Source: Bacteroidales bacterium
GTDB lineage: Bacteria > Bacteroidota > Bacteroidia > Bacteroidales > JAADGE01
Reading direction: 5' to 3'
Assembly: GCA_021108035.1 (NCBI GenBank)
Contig: JAIORQ010000013.1
Span: forward strand, 1 to 56,322
Length of the DNA stretch: 56,322 bases
Numbering within the stretch: position 1 is the stretch's first letter; each line of letters starts with the position of its first letter. Made by a program: the position numbers and the translations under genes. The notes beneath the pieces were generated by a model that did no database searches, was not told where the DNA came from, and saw only the letters and a list, made by a program, of their open reading frames with translations. This document shows positions 18,070-26,132 of the stretch, one piece after another.

Positions 18070-19314
18070 TTATATATCTTTCGGATAACAAAGAAAAAAT
18101 TTCTCCACTGTTTTTGAAAGAGCTGTTATATTATCAAGATCAGATGCTTTTGCTATATCAGACATTTTTCCGGATTTATGAAGAATATTAATTCCGGTAT
18201 CATTATCCGTACTATATGCCTTACTTCTTATTTTATCAGAAAATACCAAATACTTAACATCTTCATCATTAATTTTATACTTATCTGATACTTTTTCCTG
18301 TAAAATTTTTATCTTTTCAAGATTAAATCTTTCACGACTGATCTCAACCCTGAACAAATCTCTGTTAATCAAGCTCTTGCTGACAACAGATAAAACTTTA
18401 TCGGAATGATTCATCCATTCTTTCATTGAAACAATAATATCTGAATCATCTAATTTTGCAAATGCATCTAATGTGAAATTATCAATTATGTCATTTTTGT
18501 TCAACTTTTCTCCGGTATCAAAAAAATATGCCAAAGCAGGTGTAGCATATATACCATTTTTTTTACTTTCAATTTTTGCCTTCTGAATTGCTTTTTTCAT
18601 CATTATTTCAGATGCAATTACAGTTTTATGCAAATAAACTTGCCAATACATAATCCTCCTTGCTACAATAAATTGCTCAACAGAATATATTCCTTTTTCC
18701 TCTACAGCCAACTCATCATTTACAACTCTTAGCATTTTAATAATTCGATCTGATCCTATACCTCCTTCTGTTACACCGGTATAAAAACTATCTCTCTTTA
18801 AATAATCAAGGCGATCCATATCTAATTGACTTGAAACAAGATCATGCAAAAATTGTTTCTCATATTCGTTTCTGAATATCTTAATGCCAAGAGATAACTT
18901 CCCTTCAAATTCTTTATTTAACTGCTCCATGAAAAAAAGCGAAAGGTCTTCATGATTTTTCCCGATAATAAAAGATCCTTCAAGAGAATGCGATAAAGGT
19001 CCGTGCCCAATATCATGCAATAAAATTGCAATTAATACAGCATCTTTTTCATCTTTGGTAATTTTTTGCCCTTTTCTTTCCAGTTCTCTTAAAGCAATAT
19101 TCATTAAATGCATTGCCCCCAGAACATGATCAAATCGAGTATGAGTAGCTCCCGGATAAACATAATATGACAAGCCTAATTGCTTTAACCTCCTCATTCT
19201 CTGAAAATAAGGGTGTTGAATAAGATCTAAATGCAGTTCAGAAGGAATATTTATAAAACCGTAAACAGGGTCATTAATAATCTTTATTTTATTTGTACTG
19301 TATTGTTTATTCAT
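18070..19314 (-). CDS. HD-domain phosphohydrolase
   Basis: This 414-residue cytosolic protein belongs to the HD superfamily of metal-dependent phosphohydrolases, in the branch resembling dGTP triphosphohydrolases. The metal motif is split across YPGATHTRFDHVLGAMHLMN (first His), ILLHDIGHGPLSHSLEG (His-Asp pair), HEDLS, and SSQLDMDRLDYLKRDSFYTG (final Asp). The N-terminal KIINDPVYGFINIPSELHLD is typical of this family, which is common beside lpxD in Bacteroidota. The substrate is unknown; a nucleotide triphosphate is the usual guess. Its start lies two bases from the end of the panC frame, so the two genes are probably cotranscribed and translationally coupled. Confidence 0.88.
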   Translation of the reverse strand: MNKQYSTNKIKIINDPVYGFINIPSELHLDLIQHPYFQRMRRLKQLGLSYYVYPGATHTRFDHVLGAMHLMNIALRELERKGQKITKDEKDAVLIAILLHDIGHGPLSHSLEGSFIIGKNHEDLSLFFMEQLNKEFEGKLSLGIKIFRNEYEKQFLHDLVSSQLDMDRLDYLKRDSFYTGVTEGGIGSDRIIKMLRVVNDELAVEEKGIYSVEQFIVARRIMYWQVYLHKTVIASEIMMKKAIQKAKIESKKNGIYATPALAYFFDTGEKLNKNDIIDNFTLDAFAKLDDSDIIVSMKEWMNHSDKVLSVVSKSLINRDLFRVEISRERFNLEKIKILQEKVSDKYKINDEDVKYLVFSDKIRSKAYSTDNDTGINILHKSGKMSDIAKASDLDNITALSKTVEKFFLCYPKDI

Positions 19315-19316
19315 TA

Positions 19317-20162
19317 TTAATTAAATGAGAAATTATCAATTAGTCTGATAATACCGGCATAAACTGCTATACACGCTGTTGTTTTTTTTGGGATAATATC
19401 CGGAACACTTTGCAAGGTTTTATTATCAACAATATCAAAATATTCAACTTCTAAATGAGTATTTGAATTTATTTCAGATATTATTTTTGATTTCAAACCG
19501 GCAACAGAATATTTTTCATAACTGTTGCAATAAAAAAACATGGTTTTCGAAATTGATGATGCTTCGCTTCTTTGCTCTTTATTTAACAACATATTTCTTG
19601 AACTCATTGCTAAACCGTCTTCTTCTCTTATAATATCACAAGCAACAACTTCAATATTCAAGTCTTTTAAATAGTTCTCATTCAAATATTTTATAATTGC
19701 AACTTGTTGAAAATCTTTTTTGCCGAAGTATGCTTTATTAGGATTAACAATTTCGAATAAGGTTGAGACAATTTGAGCAACACCGTTAAAATGTCCGTTT
19801 CTGTACTTTCCTTCCATAACATTATCCAATCCTTGAAAATCAAAAATTCTGTTGTCATCTTCAGGATACATTTCTTCAACTTCAGGGATAAAAACAATAT
19901 CACAATTAATACTTTTCAATTTTTCCATATCTCTTTCTTCATCTCTCGGATATTTTTTAAGATCTTTCTTACTGTTGAATTGTGTAGGATTCACAAAAAT
20001 ACTGACAACAGTAATGTCATTTTCTGTTGATGCAAATTTAATTAATGATAAATGTCCGGCATGAAGAGCTCCCATTGTAGGAACAAAACCTACAATTTTT
20101 TTTAGTTTTTTTTTATCTAAAAAAACTTTATGAAGTTCTTTAATATTGCGTGTTATAATCAT
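19317..20162 (-). CDS. panC: Pantothenate synthetase
   Basis: PanC joins pantoate and beta-alanine with ATP to make pantothenate, the CoA precursor. The 281-residue protein carries the HIGH-type nucleotide motif VPTMGALHAGHLSLIK (about 28-43), FVNPTQFNSKKDLKKYPRDE, and the pantoate-binding region YFGKKDFQQVAIIKYL. The KMSKS-like element is AMSSRNMLLNKEQR. The C-terminal domain is shorter and more divergent, as usual. The partner enzyme PanD, which supplies beta-alanine, is encoded 27 kb away at 47463 rather than adjacent. The gene is divergent from the GT5-type gene at 20286, with 123 bases between them. Confidence 0.95.
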   Translation of the reverse strand: MIITRNIKELHKVFLDKKKLKKIVGFVPTMGALHAGHLSLIKFASTENDITVVSIFVNPTQFNSKKDLKKYPRDEERDMEKLKSINCDIVFIPEVEEMYPEDDNRIFDFQGLDNVMEGKYRNGHFNGVAQIVSTLFEIVNPNKAYFGKKDFQQVAIIKYLNENYLKDLNIEVVACDIIREEDGLAMSSRNMLLNKEQRSEASSISKTMFFYCNSYEKYSVAGLKSKIISEINSNTHLEVEYFDIVDNKTLQSVPDIIPKKTTACIAVYAGIIRLIDNFSFN

Positions 20163-20222
20163 ATATATCAGTCATATAAAAAATACAATATTAAGAAAAA
20201 ATATCAGGTTTTATATCAATAC

Positions 20223-20253
20223 TTGATAAAAAGCTGTAAATTTTGTATATTTG
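20223..20253 (+). promoter_or_regulatory. Bacteroidota-type promoter for the GT5-type gene
   Basis: TTG (20223-20225), a 20-base spacer and TATATTTG (20246-20253) match TTG-N17-23-TAnnTTTG. Transcription would start around 20260. That fits the translation start at 20286 and excludes a longer in-frame start at 20130. Confidence 0.65.
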
Positions 20254-20285
20254 CAAAATTATTTAAATGCCAAGGCTTATTTTTT

Positions 20286-21092
20286 ATGGAAAATAAAAAA
20301 ACATTATACATCTCACAAGAAATTATGCCTTTTTTACCTGAAACTGAAATGTCTTCAATATGTAGGTATTTACCTCAAGGAATTCAAGAAAAAGGAAAAG
20401 AAGTGAGAGTATTTATGCCGAGATTCGGTATTATTAATGAAAGAAGAAATCAATTACATGAAGTTATCAGATTATCCGGAATGAATTTAATTATTGACGA
20501 TACAGATCATTCATTAATTATTAAGGTAACTTCTATCCAACAAGCACGGATGCAGGTTTATTTTATTGATAATGAAGAATATTTTCAAAGAAAAGCAATT
20601 ATATCAGATGATAACGGTAATTTTTTTGAAGATAATGATGAACGAATGATATTTTTTGACCGAGGTGCAATTGAAACAACCAAAAAACTAAGATGGGCAC
20701 CTGACATTGTTCATTGTCACGGTTGGATGACAGCACTTGTTCCGTTATTAATAAAAAAAGCATATAAAGATGATCCTTTATTTGAGAATTCAAAAGTAAT
20801 CTATTCATTATATGCAGATGATTTTAAAGCAACTCTAAACAATAATATTAAGAAAAAACTTGAATTTGAAGGTATAAAACAATCTGATATGAACATTTTA
20901 TCTCCTGCAAATTTTTTAAACCTTCAAAAGCTTGCTGTTGATTATTCCGATGCTATTATTGAGGGTAATGAAAATATTAACAAACAAGTAGTAGCATATG
21001 CCGAAAAATCAAAAAAACCTTATCTGAAATATCAAAACCCGGATAATTATTTGAATGAATACAATAAATTTTACAATTCACTTATCAAATAA
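20286..21092 (+). CDS. Glycogen/starch synthase-like protein (GT5 catalytic domain only)
   Basis: The 268-residue protein begins MENKKTLYISQEIMPFLPET and continues YLPQGIQEKGKEVRVFMPRF. This is the N-terminal half of GT5 glycogen/starch synthases, with the usual binding element near the start altered to SQEIMPFLPE. WAPDIVHCHGWMTALVPLLI carries the conserved D-x-x-H-x-H-x-W segment. Full synthases are about 480 residues; this protein has no C-terminal GT-B domain, so it lacks half the active site. Short forms of this kind are common next to panC in Bacteroidota. They may be regulators or partners rather than complete enzymes. The start at 20286 is supported by the promoter at 20223-20253. Confidence 0.8.
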   Translation: MENKKTLYISQEIMPFLPETEMSSICRYLPQGIQEKGKEVRVFMPRFGIINERRNQLHEVIRLSGMNLIIDDTDHSLIIKVTSIQQARMQVYFIDNEEYFQRKAIISDDNGNFFEDNDERMIFFDRGAIETTKKLRWAPDIVHCHGWMTALVPLLIKKAYKDDPLFENSKVIYSLYADDFKATLNNNIKKKLEFEGIKQSDMNILSPANFLNLQKLAVDYSDAIIEGNENINKQVVAYAEKSKKPYLKYQNPDNYLNEYNKFYNSLIK

Positions 21093-21159
21093 TTTCAGGT
21101 TTGACATACATAAATTTTAAATCTAACGTTGTTAATTTACAAAAGTTAAAAAATTCGTA

Positions 21160-22446
21160 ATGAAAAAAATCTTTTTTTATAGCTTGATCAGCATTTCAAT
21201 GCTGATTTTTTCTTGTCAAAGCAAGACAAATATTGGACACGGGATATTACCCGAAGATGATATTATTAATGCTGAAATTATTGATACCTTTTCACTTAGT
21301 GTTTATACGCTAAGTATGGACACAATTAATACAAGCGGTGTATCAGAACTACTTTTGGGCGAATATACAGATCCGATTTTCGGTTACTCAAAAGCAAGTT
21401 TTGTTTGTCAATACGGATTAGCTGAATATCCGACTTTCAGTCAAGAAAGCGACCATGTTGCTGATTCTGCTGTTCTAACCTTAATTCTTGATACAGTAAA
21501 TCTAAATTACTATGGTAATATCGAAACCGCTCATACTATTCAGGTTTACAGATTAGAAGACGATCTTGATTCGGATACAATTTATTACGGCAATCATGAT
21601 CCGTCTGAATTTGTAACAGGAACCTTACTCGGAGAAACAACTTTAATTATTGATCCTGAATCGGATTCTGTCAAAATTACTTTAAACGAATCTCTGGCAG
21701 AGGAATTTCTTGATGCTGAAAACGATGTATTTACGTCATCAGAGAATTTTATAAACTTCTTTAAAGGGATATATATTAAATCTGAATGTGAAAATAATGA
21801 CGGTGCAATTCTTAAATTTAATATTTGTTCTGAATCTGTTTTGAGAATATATTTTCATTATGATGACGGGACAACAACCGGAGATGGTTTAGAATTTAAA
21901 GTAACTCCTAATGTTTCTTCGACTGTTAGATTTAATATGTTTGAACACGATTATACCGGGGTTGCATTCGAAGAAAATATTGATAATGAAGAAGACCCGC
22001 AAGATTCTGTTGCATACCTGCAAACAATGGGTGGATTGCGTACAAAAATTAATATTCCGCATATTGAAAGCTTAAAAGATCTCGGTGATATTGTTATTTA
22101 TCGTGCTGAATTAATCATAAAAACAGCACCTTCAGAAGATTTCGAAGAGAGTTCATATCCCGCAATAGAAAAATTACTTTTAACAGGATACAGTCCGGAA
22201 TACGAATATTATTTATTATCTGAATATATTTCAGGAACAAGTTATCTCGGAGAAAATTATTCAGACGGCGAGTATCGTTTCGACATTGCAGGATATTTAC
22301 AAAATATTATAGACGGCTCTACTGAAAATAACGGCTTATATTTATTCTCCGCAGCAGGAAATAAATATTTTAACAGATCCGTTATAACAACAGGAAACCA
22401 TTCTGAAAAAATGAAACTTTATATTACATATACAAAATTAAAATAA
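21160..22446 (+). CDS. DUF4270 family lipoprotein
   Basis: A Bacteroidota-specific secreted lipoprotein of 428 residues. The signal peptide MKKIFFYSLISISMLIFSC has its lipobox at LIFSC (Cys19). ILPEDDIINAEIIDTFSLSV, followed by LLLGEYTDPIFGYSKASFVC, is the typical DUF4270 beginning. The remainder is a predicted beta-rich extracellular domain with acidic patches, and it ends in the family-like RSVITTGNHSEKMKLYITYT. The molecular function of DUF4270 is not established as far as I know. It lies 24 bases upstream of glmS and 68 bases downstream of the GT5-type gene; this trio is a recurring arrangement, which hints at a cell-envelope role. Confidence 0.85.
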   Translation: MKKIFFYSLISISMLIFSCQSKTNIGHGILPEDDIINAEIIDTFSLSVYTLSMDTINTSGVSELLLGEYTDPIFGYSKASFVCQYGLAEYPTFSQESDHVADSAVLTLILDTVNLNYYGNIETAHTIQVYRLEDDLDSDTIYYGNHDPSEFVTGTLLGETTLIIDPESDSVKITLNESLAEEFLDAENDVFTSSENFINFFKGIYIKSECENNDGAILKFNICSESVLRIYFHYDDGTTTGDGLEFKVTPNVSSTVRFNMFEHDYTGVAFEENIDNEEDPQDSVAYLQTMGGLRTKINIPHIESLKDLGDIVIYRAELIIKTAPSEDFEESSYPAIEKLLLTGYSPEYEYYLLSEYISGTSYLGENYSDGEYRFDIAGYLQNIIDGSTENNGLYLFSAAGNKYFNRSVITTGNHSEKMKLYITYTKLK

Positions 22447-22469
22447 CCTTAAACCTAAACTTTAGAATT

Positions 22470-24311
22470 ATGTGCGGAATAGTAGGATATATAGGTGATA
22501 AAGATGCCTACCCGATATTAATAAAAGGATTAAGAAGATTAGAATACAGAGGATACGATTCTGCCGGTGTTGCAATAATCGGCAAAGAAACAAAAATATA
22601 TAAGAAAAAAGGAAAAGTTAATGACCTTGATGCTCTTGTAAAAGAGAATGATGTAAAAGGTAATATCGGTATCGGACATACCAGATGGGCAACACATGGT
22701 GAACCAAACGACACAAACGCTCATCCTCATACTTCTCAAAACGGAAAATTTACAGTAATACATAACGGAATTATTGAAAATTATTCACGTCTTAAAAAAA
22801 GACTTCAAGACAGAGATTACAAATTTAAAAGCCAAACCGACACTGAGATTCTTGCAAACCTTATTGAATATATATATCTGAAAGCTAATGGAGAGATAGA
22901 TGCTGAACAAGCTGTTAGACTTGCTTTATCTAAAGTTATCGGTGCCTACGGAATTGTAATTATTGCAAAAGACGAACCTGATAAGCTGATTGCTGCAAGA
23001 AAAGGCAGTCCGTTGGTAATAGGAATTGGCGACGGAGAATATTTTATTGCATCTGATGCAACTCCCATTGTTGAACATACCAACAGTGTTATTTATCTTA
23101 ATAATGATAATGTAGCTGTAATTAAAAAAAATCAATTAACTTTAAAAACAATAGCAAACGACAAACTTGAACCAAGAATCCAAAAATTAACAATGGGTAT
23201 TGGTTCAATAGAAAAAAACGGTTACGAACATTTCATGCTCAAAGAGATTTTTGAGCAGCCCAGATCTATTTCAGATACTTTCAGAGGACGAATAGCTGCA
23301 GACCTTTCAGAAATAAGACTCGGAGGTCTGCATAAAATAATGCCTAAACTTGAGACAGCTAAAAGAATCATTATTATAGCCTGCGGTACTTCATGGCATG
23401 CCGGATTAGTCGGGGAATATTTAATTGAGACTATTGCACGAATACCTGTTGAAGTTGAATACAGTTCCGAATTCAGATACAGAAGACCTATTATTTATAA
23501 AGATGATATCGTTATAGCTATAAGCCAAAGCGGAGAAACAGCTGATACATTGGCAGCAATTAATATAGCAAAAGAATCGGGTGCAACCGTTTTGGGTATC
23601 TGTAATGTTGTGGGTTCAAGTATTCCGAGAGAAACCCATGCAGGTGTATATACTCATGCAGGACCGGAGATAGGTGTTGCGTCAACAAAAGCATTTACGG
23701 CTCAAGTAACCGTGCTGACAATGATTGCCGGCATATTAGGAAAAAGCAATAAACAACTTTCTGATTTAAATTATAGTAAATTAATAGAAGAACTTGTAGA
23801 GGTTCCGAAAAAAATTGAAGAAATCTTAAAACATAACAAGCTCTTTGAAGAAATATCAGCATTATATAAAGATGCAACAAACTTCTTATATCTCGGAAGA
23901 GGTTACTTATTTCCCGTTGCTCTTGAAGGAGCTTTAAAGCTGAAAGAAATATCCTATATCCATGCCGAAGGTTATCCTGCAGCAGAAATGAAACACGGAC
24001 CCATTGCTCTTATTGATGAAAACATGCCGGTTGTAGTAATTGCAACACAAGACAATTCATATGATAAGATTGTAAGTAACATCCAAGAAGTTAAAGCCAG
24101 AAACGGTAAAGTTATTGCAATTGTAACTGAAGGAGACCAAGTGATAAGAGACATGGCTGACCATGTACTTGAAGTTCCCAAATCTCACGAAGTAATTGCT
24201 CCTTTATTAACAGTTGTTCCTTTGCAACTTCTTTCATATCATATTGCTGTTATGCGAGGATGTGATGTTGACCAACCACGTAATCTTGCTAAATCAGTTA
24301 CTGTAGAATAA
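22470..24311 (+). CDS. glmS: Glutamine-fructose-6-phosphate aminotransferase
   Basis: GlmS makes glucosamine-6-phosphate from fructose-6-phosphate and glutamine, feeding peptidoglycan and lipid A synthesis. The 613-residue protein has the Ntn-type glutaminase domain with catalytic Cys2 (MCGIVGYIGDKDAYPILIKG), GIGHTRWATHGEPNDTNAHP and RKGSPLVIGIGDGEYFIASD. Two SIS isomerase domains follow: IACGTSWHAGLVGEYLIE, VIAISQSGETADTLAAI, then LGRGYLFPVALEGALKLKE and YPAAEMKHGPIALID. The terminus DQPRNLAKSVTVE is the conserved C-tail that closes the active site. No glmS ribozyme is expected in this phylum, and only 24 bases separate it from the DUF4270 gene. Confidence 0.97.
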   Translation: MCGIVGYIGDKDAYPILIKGLRRLEYRGYDSAGVAIIGKETKIYKKKGKVNDLDALVKENDVKGNIGIGHTRWATHGEPNDTNAHPHTSQNGKFTVIHNGIIENYSRLKKRLQDRDYKFKSQTDTEILANLIEYIYLKANGEIDAEQAVRLALSKVIGAYGIVIIAKDEPDKLIAARKGSPLVIGIGDGEYFIASDATPIVEHTNSVIYLNNDNVAVIKKNQLTLKTIANDKLEPRIQKLTMGIGSIEKNGYEHFMLKEIFEQPRSISDTFRGRIAADLSEIRLGGLHKIMPKLETAKRIIIIACGTSWHAGLVGEYLIETIARIPVEVEYSSEFRYRRPIIYKDDIVIAISQSGETADTLAAINIAKESGATVLGICNVVGSSIPRETHAGVYTHAGPEIGVASTKAFTAQVTVLTMIAGILGKSNKQLSDLNYSKLIEELVEVPKKIEEILKHNKLFEEISALYKDATNFLYLGRGYLFPVALEGALKLKEISYIHAEGYPAAEMKHGPIALIDENMPVVVIATQDNSYDKIVSNIQEVKARNGKVIAIVTEGDQVIRDMADHVLEVPKSHEVIAPLLTVVPLQLLSYHIAVMRGCDVDQPRNLAKSVTVE

Positions 24312-24337
24312 ATTAATGTGCTAATTTAGGAAAAATA

Positions 24338-24519
24338 AGGGTTTGACTTAACCCAACGAGGCTTGGATTATTCGGGAAATATTCATACTTTTGAAAAATC
24401 TAATAAAAAAGTAAAATAAACATTACATAAAAATATGTAGTGACCCATTAATTTTGTAATTTTATGGTTATCAGGACAAAACATTTCAAAATAGCCAAGT
24501 TGGGTTAAAATCAAGCCCT
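24338..24519. mobile_element. Possible MITE or transposon scar with terminal inverted repeats
   Basis: In the 534-base gene-free gap between glmS and the lipoprotein gene, AGGGTTTGACTTAACCCAAC (from 24338) matches, imperfectly and inverted, the stretch GTTGGGTTAAAATCAAGCCC (from 24499). The arms bound about 180 bp with no coding frame. No target-site duplication could be seen. It may be a decayed miniature element or simply an RNA hairpin; the evidence is the arms alone. Confidence 0.35.
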
Positions 24520-24746
24520 TTCTTGTTATAATTTCTTTTTAACATCCATAGATTTTGTTAAGAATTTTAATTATCCACTAATACATGAATAAATAAATTT
24601 TATAATTCGTTTGAAATTTGTGGCTTTGTGGCTTTTGCAAAATGATGTAGGTTAAATAGGGACAAAAAAATAATTACCACAGATGTTCAAGAAAAATAGG
24701 ACACAAGCCTCAAATATTTTAATAGTGTAGCTCTATCAGCAGAAAA

Positions 24747-24813
24747 AAACCTTGATTTTTAAAATTTTGAGAACATTAATTAAGATATTCTTTAATTGAA
24801 AAAATCAAGGTTT
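24747..24813. terminator. Inverted repeat near the end of the lipoprotein gene
   Basis: AAACCTTGATTTTT (24747-24760) and AAAAATCAAGGTTT (24800-24813) are exact reverse complements separated by 39 bases. The loop itself contains a smaller palindrome around AATTAAGA/TCTTTAATT. The element lies between convergent glmS and the lipoprotein gene that ends at 24846, where a bidirectional terminator would be expected. Confidence 0.5.
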
Positions 24814-24845
24814 AGATTTTTAATTCTTATGTATAAAATTTAGTA

Positions 24846-25676
24846 TTACTTCAACTGTCCGTCAACCGGTAATTTCGAAATTTTTCTTAAACAATCATCT
24901 TTGCTGTTATCTTCTGAAAACATACCTTTTCCGCTTTTACTAAGATAAAGTCTCATTGTATAGCAACCTCCATTCGAAATATAAACATACCCATTCCAAG
25001 TAGTACTACCGGCTTGAGCAGAAAATGAATATGTTCCGGCATCACGCTCAATCGTAACACAACCGGATGAACCACAAGCCGGTGTTCCTGAACTATAATA
25101 ACCTGTAATCTGTCCTACATACGAACCGCTGACATATACACTAATATCTCCAACGCCATAATCAGCATCTGTCCAAAAAATAGCTTCTCCTTTTGTACTT
25201 ACAACGTAAAAACGCGTAGATGTACAGCCTTCACTCGTTATATCTATATTACCTGACCAAATTGTTCCGTCATCAGCTGTTGCATAATATGAATAACTTC
25301 CTTCTGTTTTTTCTACAGTTACACAACCTGAAGCACCACAATCCGGAACTCCGGAGCTATAATAAGTTGTAATTGTTCCGGCATAGCTATCATCAACATC
25401 AACAGCAATATTTCCTACACCATAATCTGAATCTGTCCAAAAAATAGCTTCTCCCATTGGATAAACACAGCTTCCATCATCATCTGTAGCTTCAGAATTA
25501 TAGTTTGTAGCATCTACATCAGTACAACCGTAAATTATACAAGAGCCGTCATCAGTTTTTGCTTTTGAATCATAATTTGTTGCTCTCCTATCTGTACAAC
25601 CCTCTCTTTTACATGATTGAAAAATTATACTTCCAACCAATAATGTAATACTAATTAAAAAATATATTTTCTTCAT
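24846..25676 (-). CDS. Secreted lipoprotein with GCTD repeats and a duplicated domain
   Basis: This 276-residue lipoprotein starts MKKIYFLISITLLVGSIIFQ with lipobox FQSC (Cys22). An upstream in-frame start at 25799 would add 41 residues before the signal, so it is rejected. Two copies of the short motif GCTDxxATNYxSxAxxDDGSC occur at residues 26-46 and 50-70; such cysteine- and aspartate-rich units occur in many secreted Bacteroidota proteins and may bind calcium. A module of about 85 residues is then present twice in tandem. The copies begin GEAIFWTDSDYGVGNIAVDV and GEAIFWTDADYGVGDISVYV, and each contains YYSSG-x-P-x-C-G-x-SGCVT. Conserved cysteines in each copy suggest disulfides. Function is unknown. 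Confidence 0.75.
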   Translation of the reverse strand: MKKIYFLISITLLVGSIIFQSCKREGCTDRRATNYDSKAKTDDGSCIIYGCTDVDATNYNSEATDDDGSCVYPMGEAIFWTDSDYGVGNIAVDVDDSYAGTITTYYSSGVPDCGASGCVTVEKTEGSYSYYATADDGTIWSGNIDITSEGCTSTRFYVVSTKGEAIFWTDADYGVGDISVYVSGSYVGQITGYYSSGTPACGSSGCVTIERDAGTYSFSAQAGSTTWNGYVYISNGGCYTMRLYLSKSGKGMFSEDNSKDDCLRKISKLPVDGQLK

Positions 25677-25908
25677 AATAAATAAAATTATTAAGTTAAA
25701 AAATAAAAATATCATGTAAATATATGTAATTTTTTCCTTTTTTACCACTAACTTACCATAAAAAATTAAAAATACTGATATATAAATTTTTGCAAGCAAA
25801 ATTTACGGGTAATGATATATTTTAACTTTGTCTTTTTTTATCAGAGAATAAAAGGCATTACTTGAAGTAAAACCCTGACATAAAAAATGCTGCTTTTGAA
25901 ACATATAT

Positions 25909-26075
25909 ATAATACCAAATTAACATTAAAACACCCGATAAATTTTTTATCTTTTCCCGTTTTACTTCACTTAAAATTTTAACCGTAGCTATGGCTATGC
26001 TAAAAATTTGAAGATCGTAAAACAAAAAAATAATTTGAATTTATATCGGTTATTTTAATATCAAATTGGTATAAT
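25909..26075. mobile_element. MITE-like long palindrome flanked by ATAAT direct repeats
   Basis: The interval 25914-26070 (157 bp) is almost wholly self-complementary. It starts ACCAAATTAACATTAAAACA and its reverse complement starts ACCAATTTGATATTAAAATA, and the similarity continues to a centre around GTAGCTATGGCTATGC. It is bounded on both sides by ATAAT (25909-25913 and 26071-26075), as expected for a 5-bp target duplication, although the surroundings are AT-rich. No coding frame is present. Transcribed, it would fold into one long hairpin 57 bases before mutA. Confidence 0.6.
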
Positions 26076-26132
26076 TGACAAAAATCATATTCTAATTAGC
26101 TTAAAAAAGAATAAATTTGCAAAAAAATAATC

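Noticed and set aside
24846-25799. Start of the GCTD lipoprotein at 25799
   Set aside because: It would place about 41 hydrophobic and charged residues before a complete lipoprotein signal peptide at 25676.
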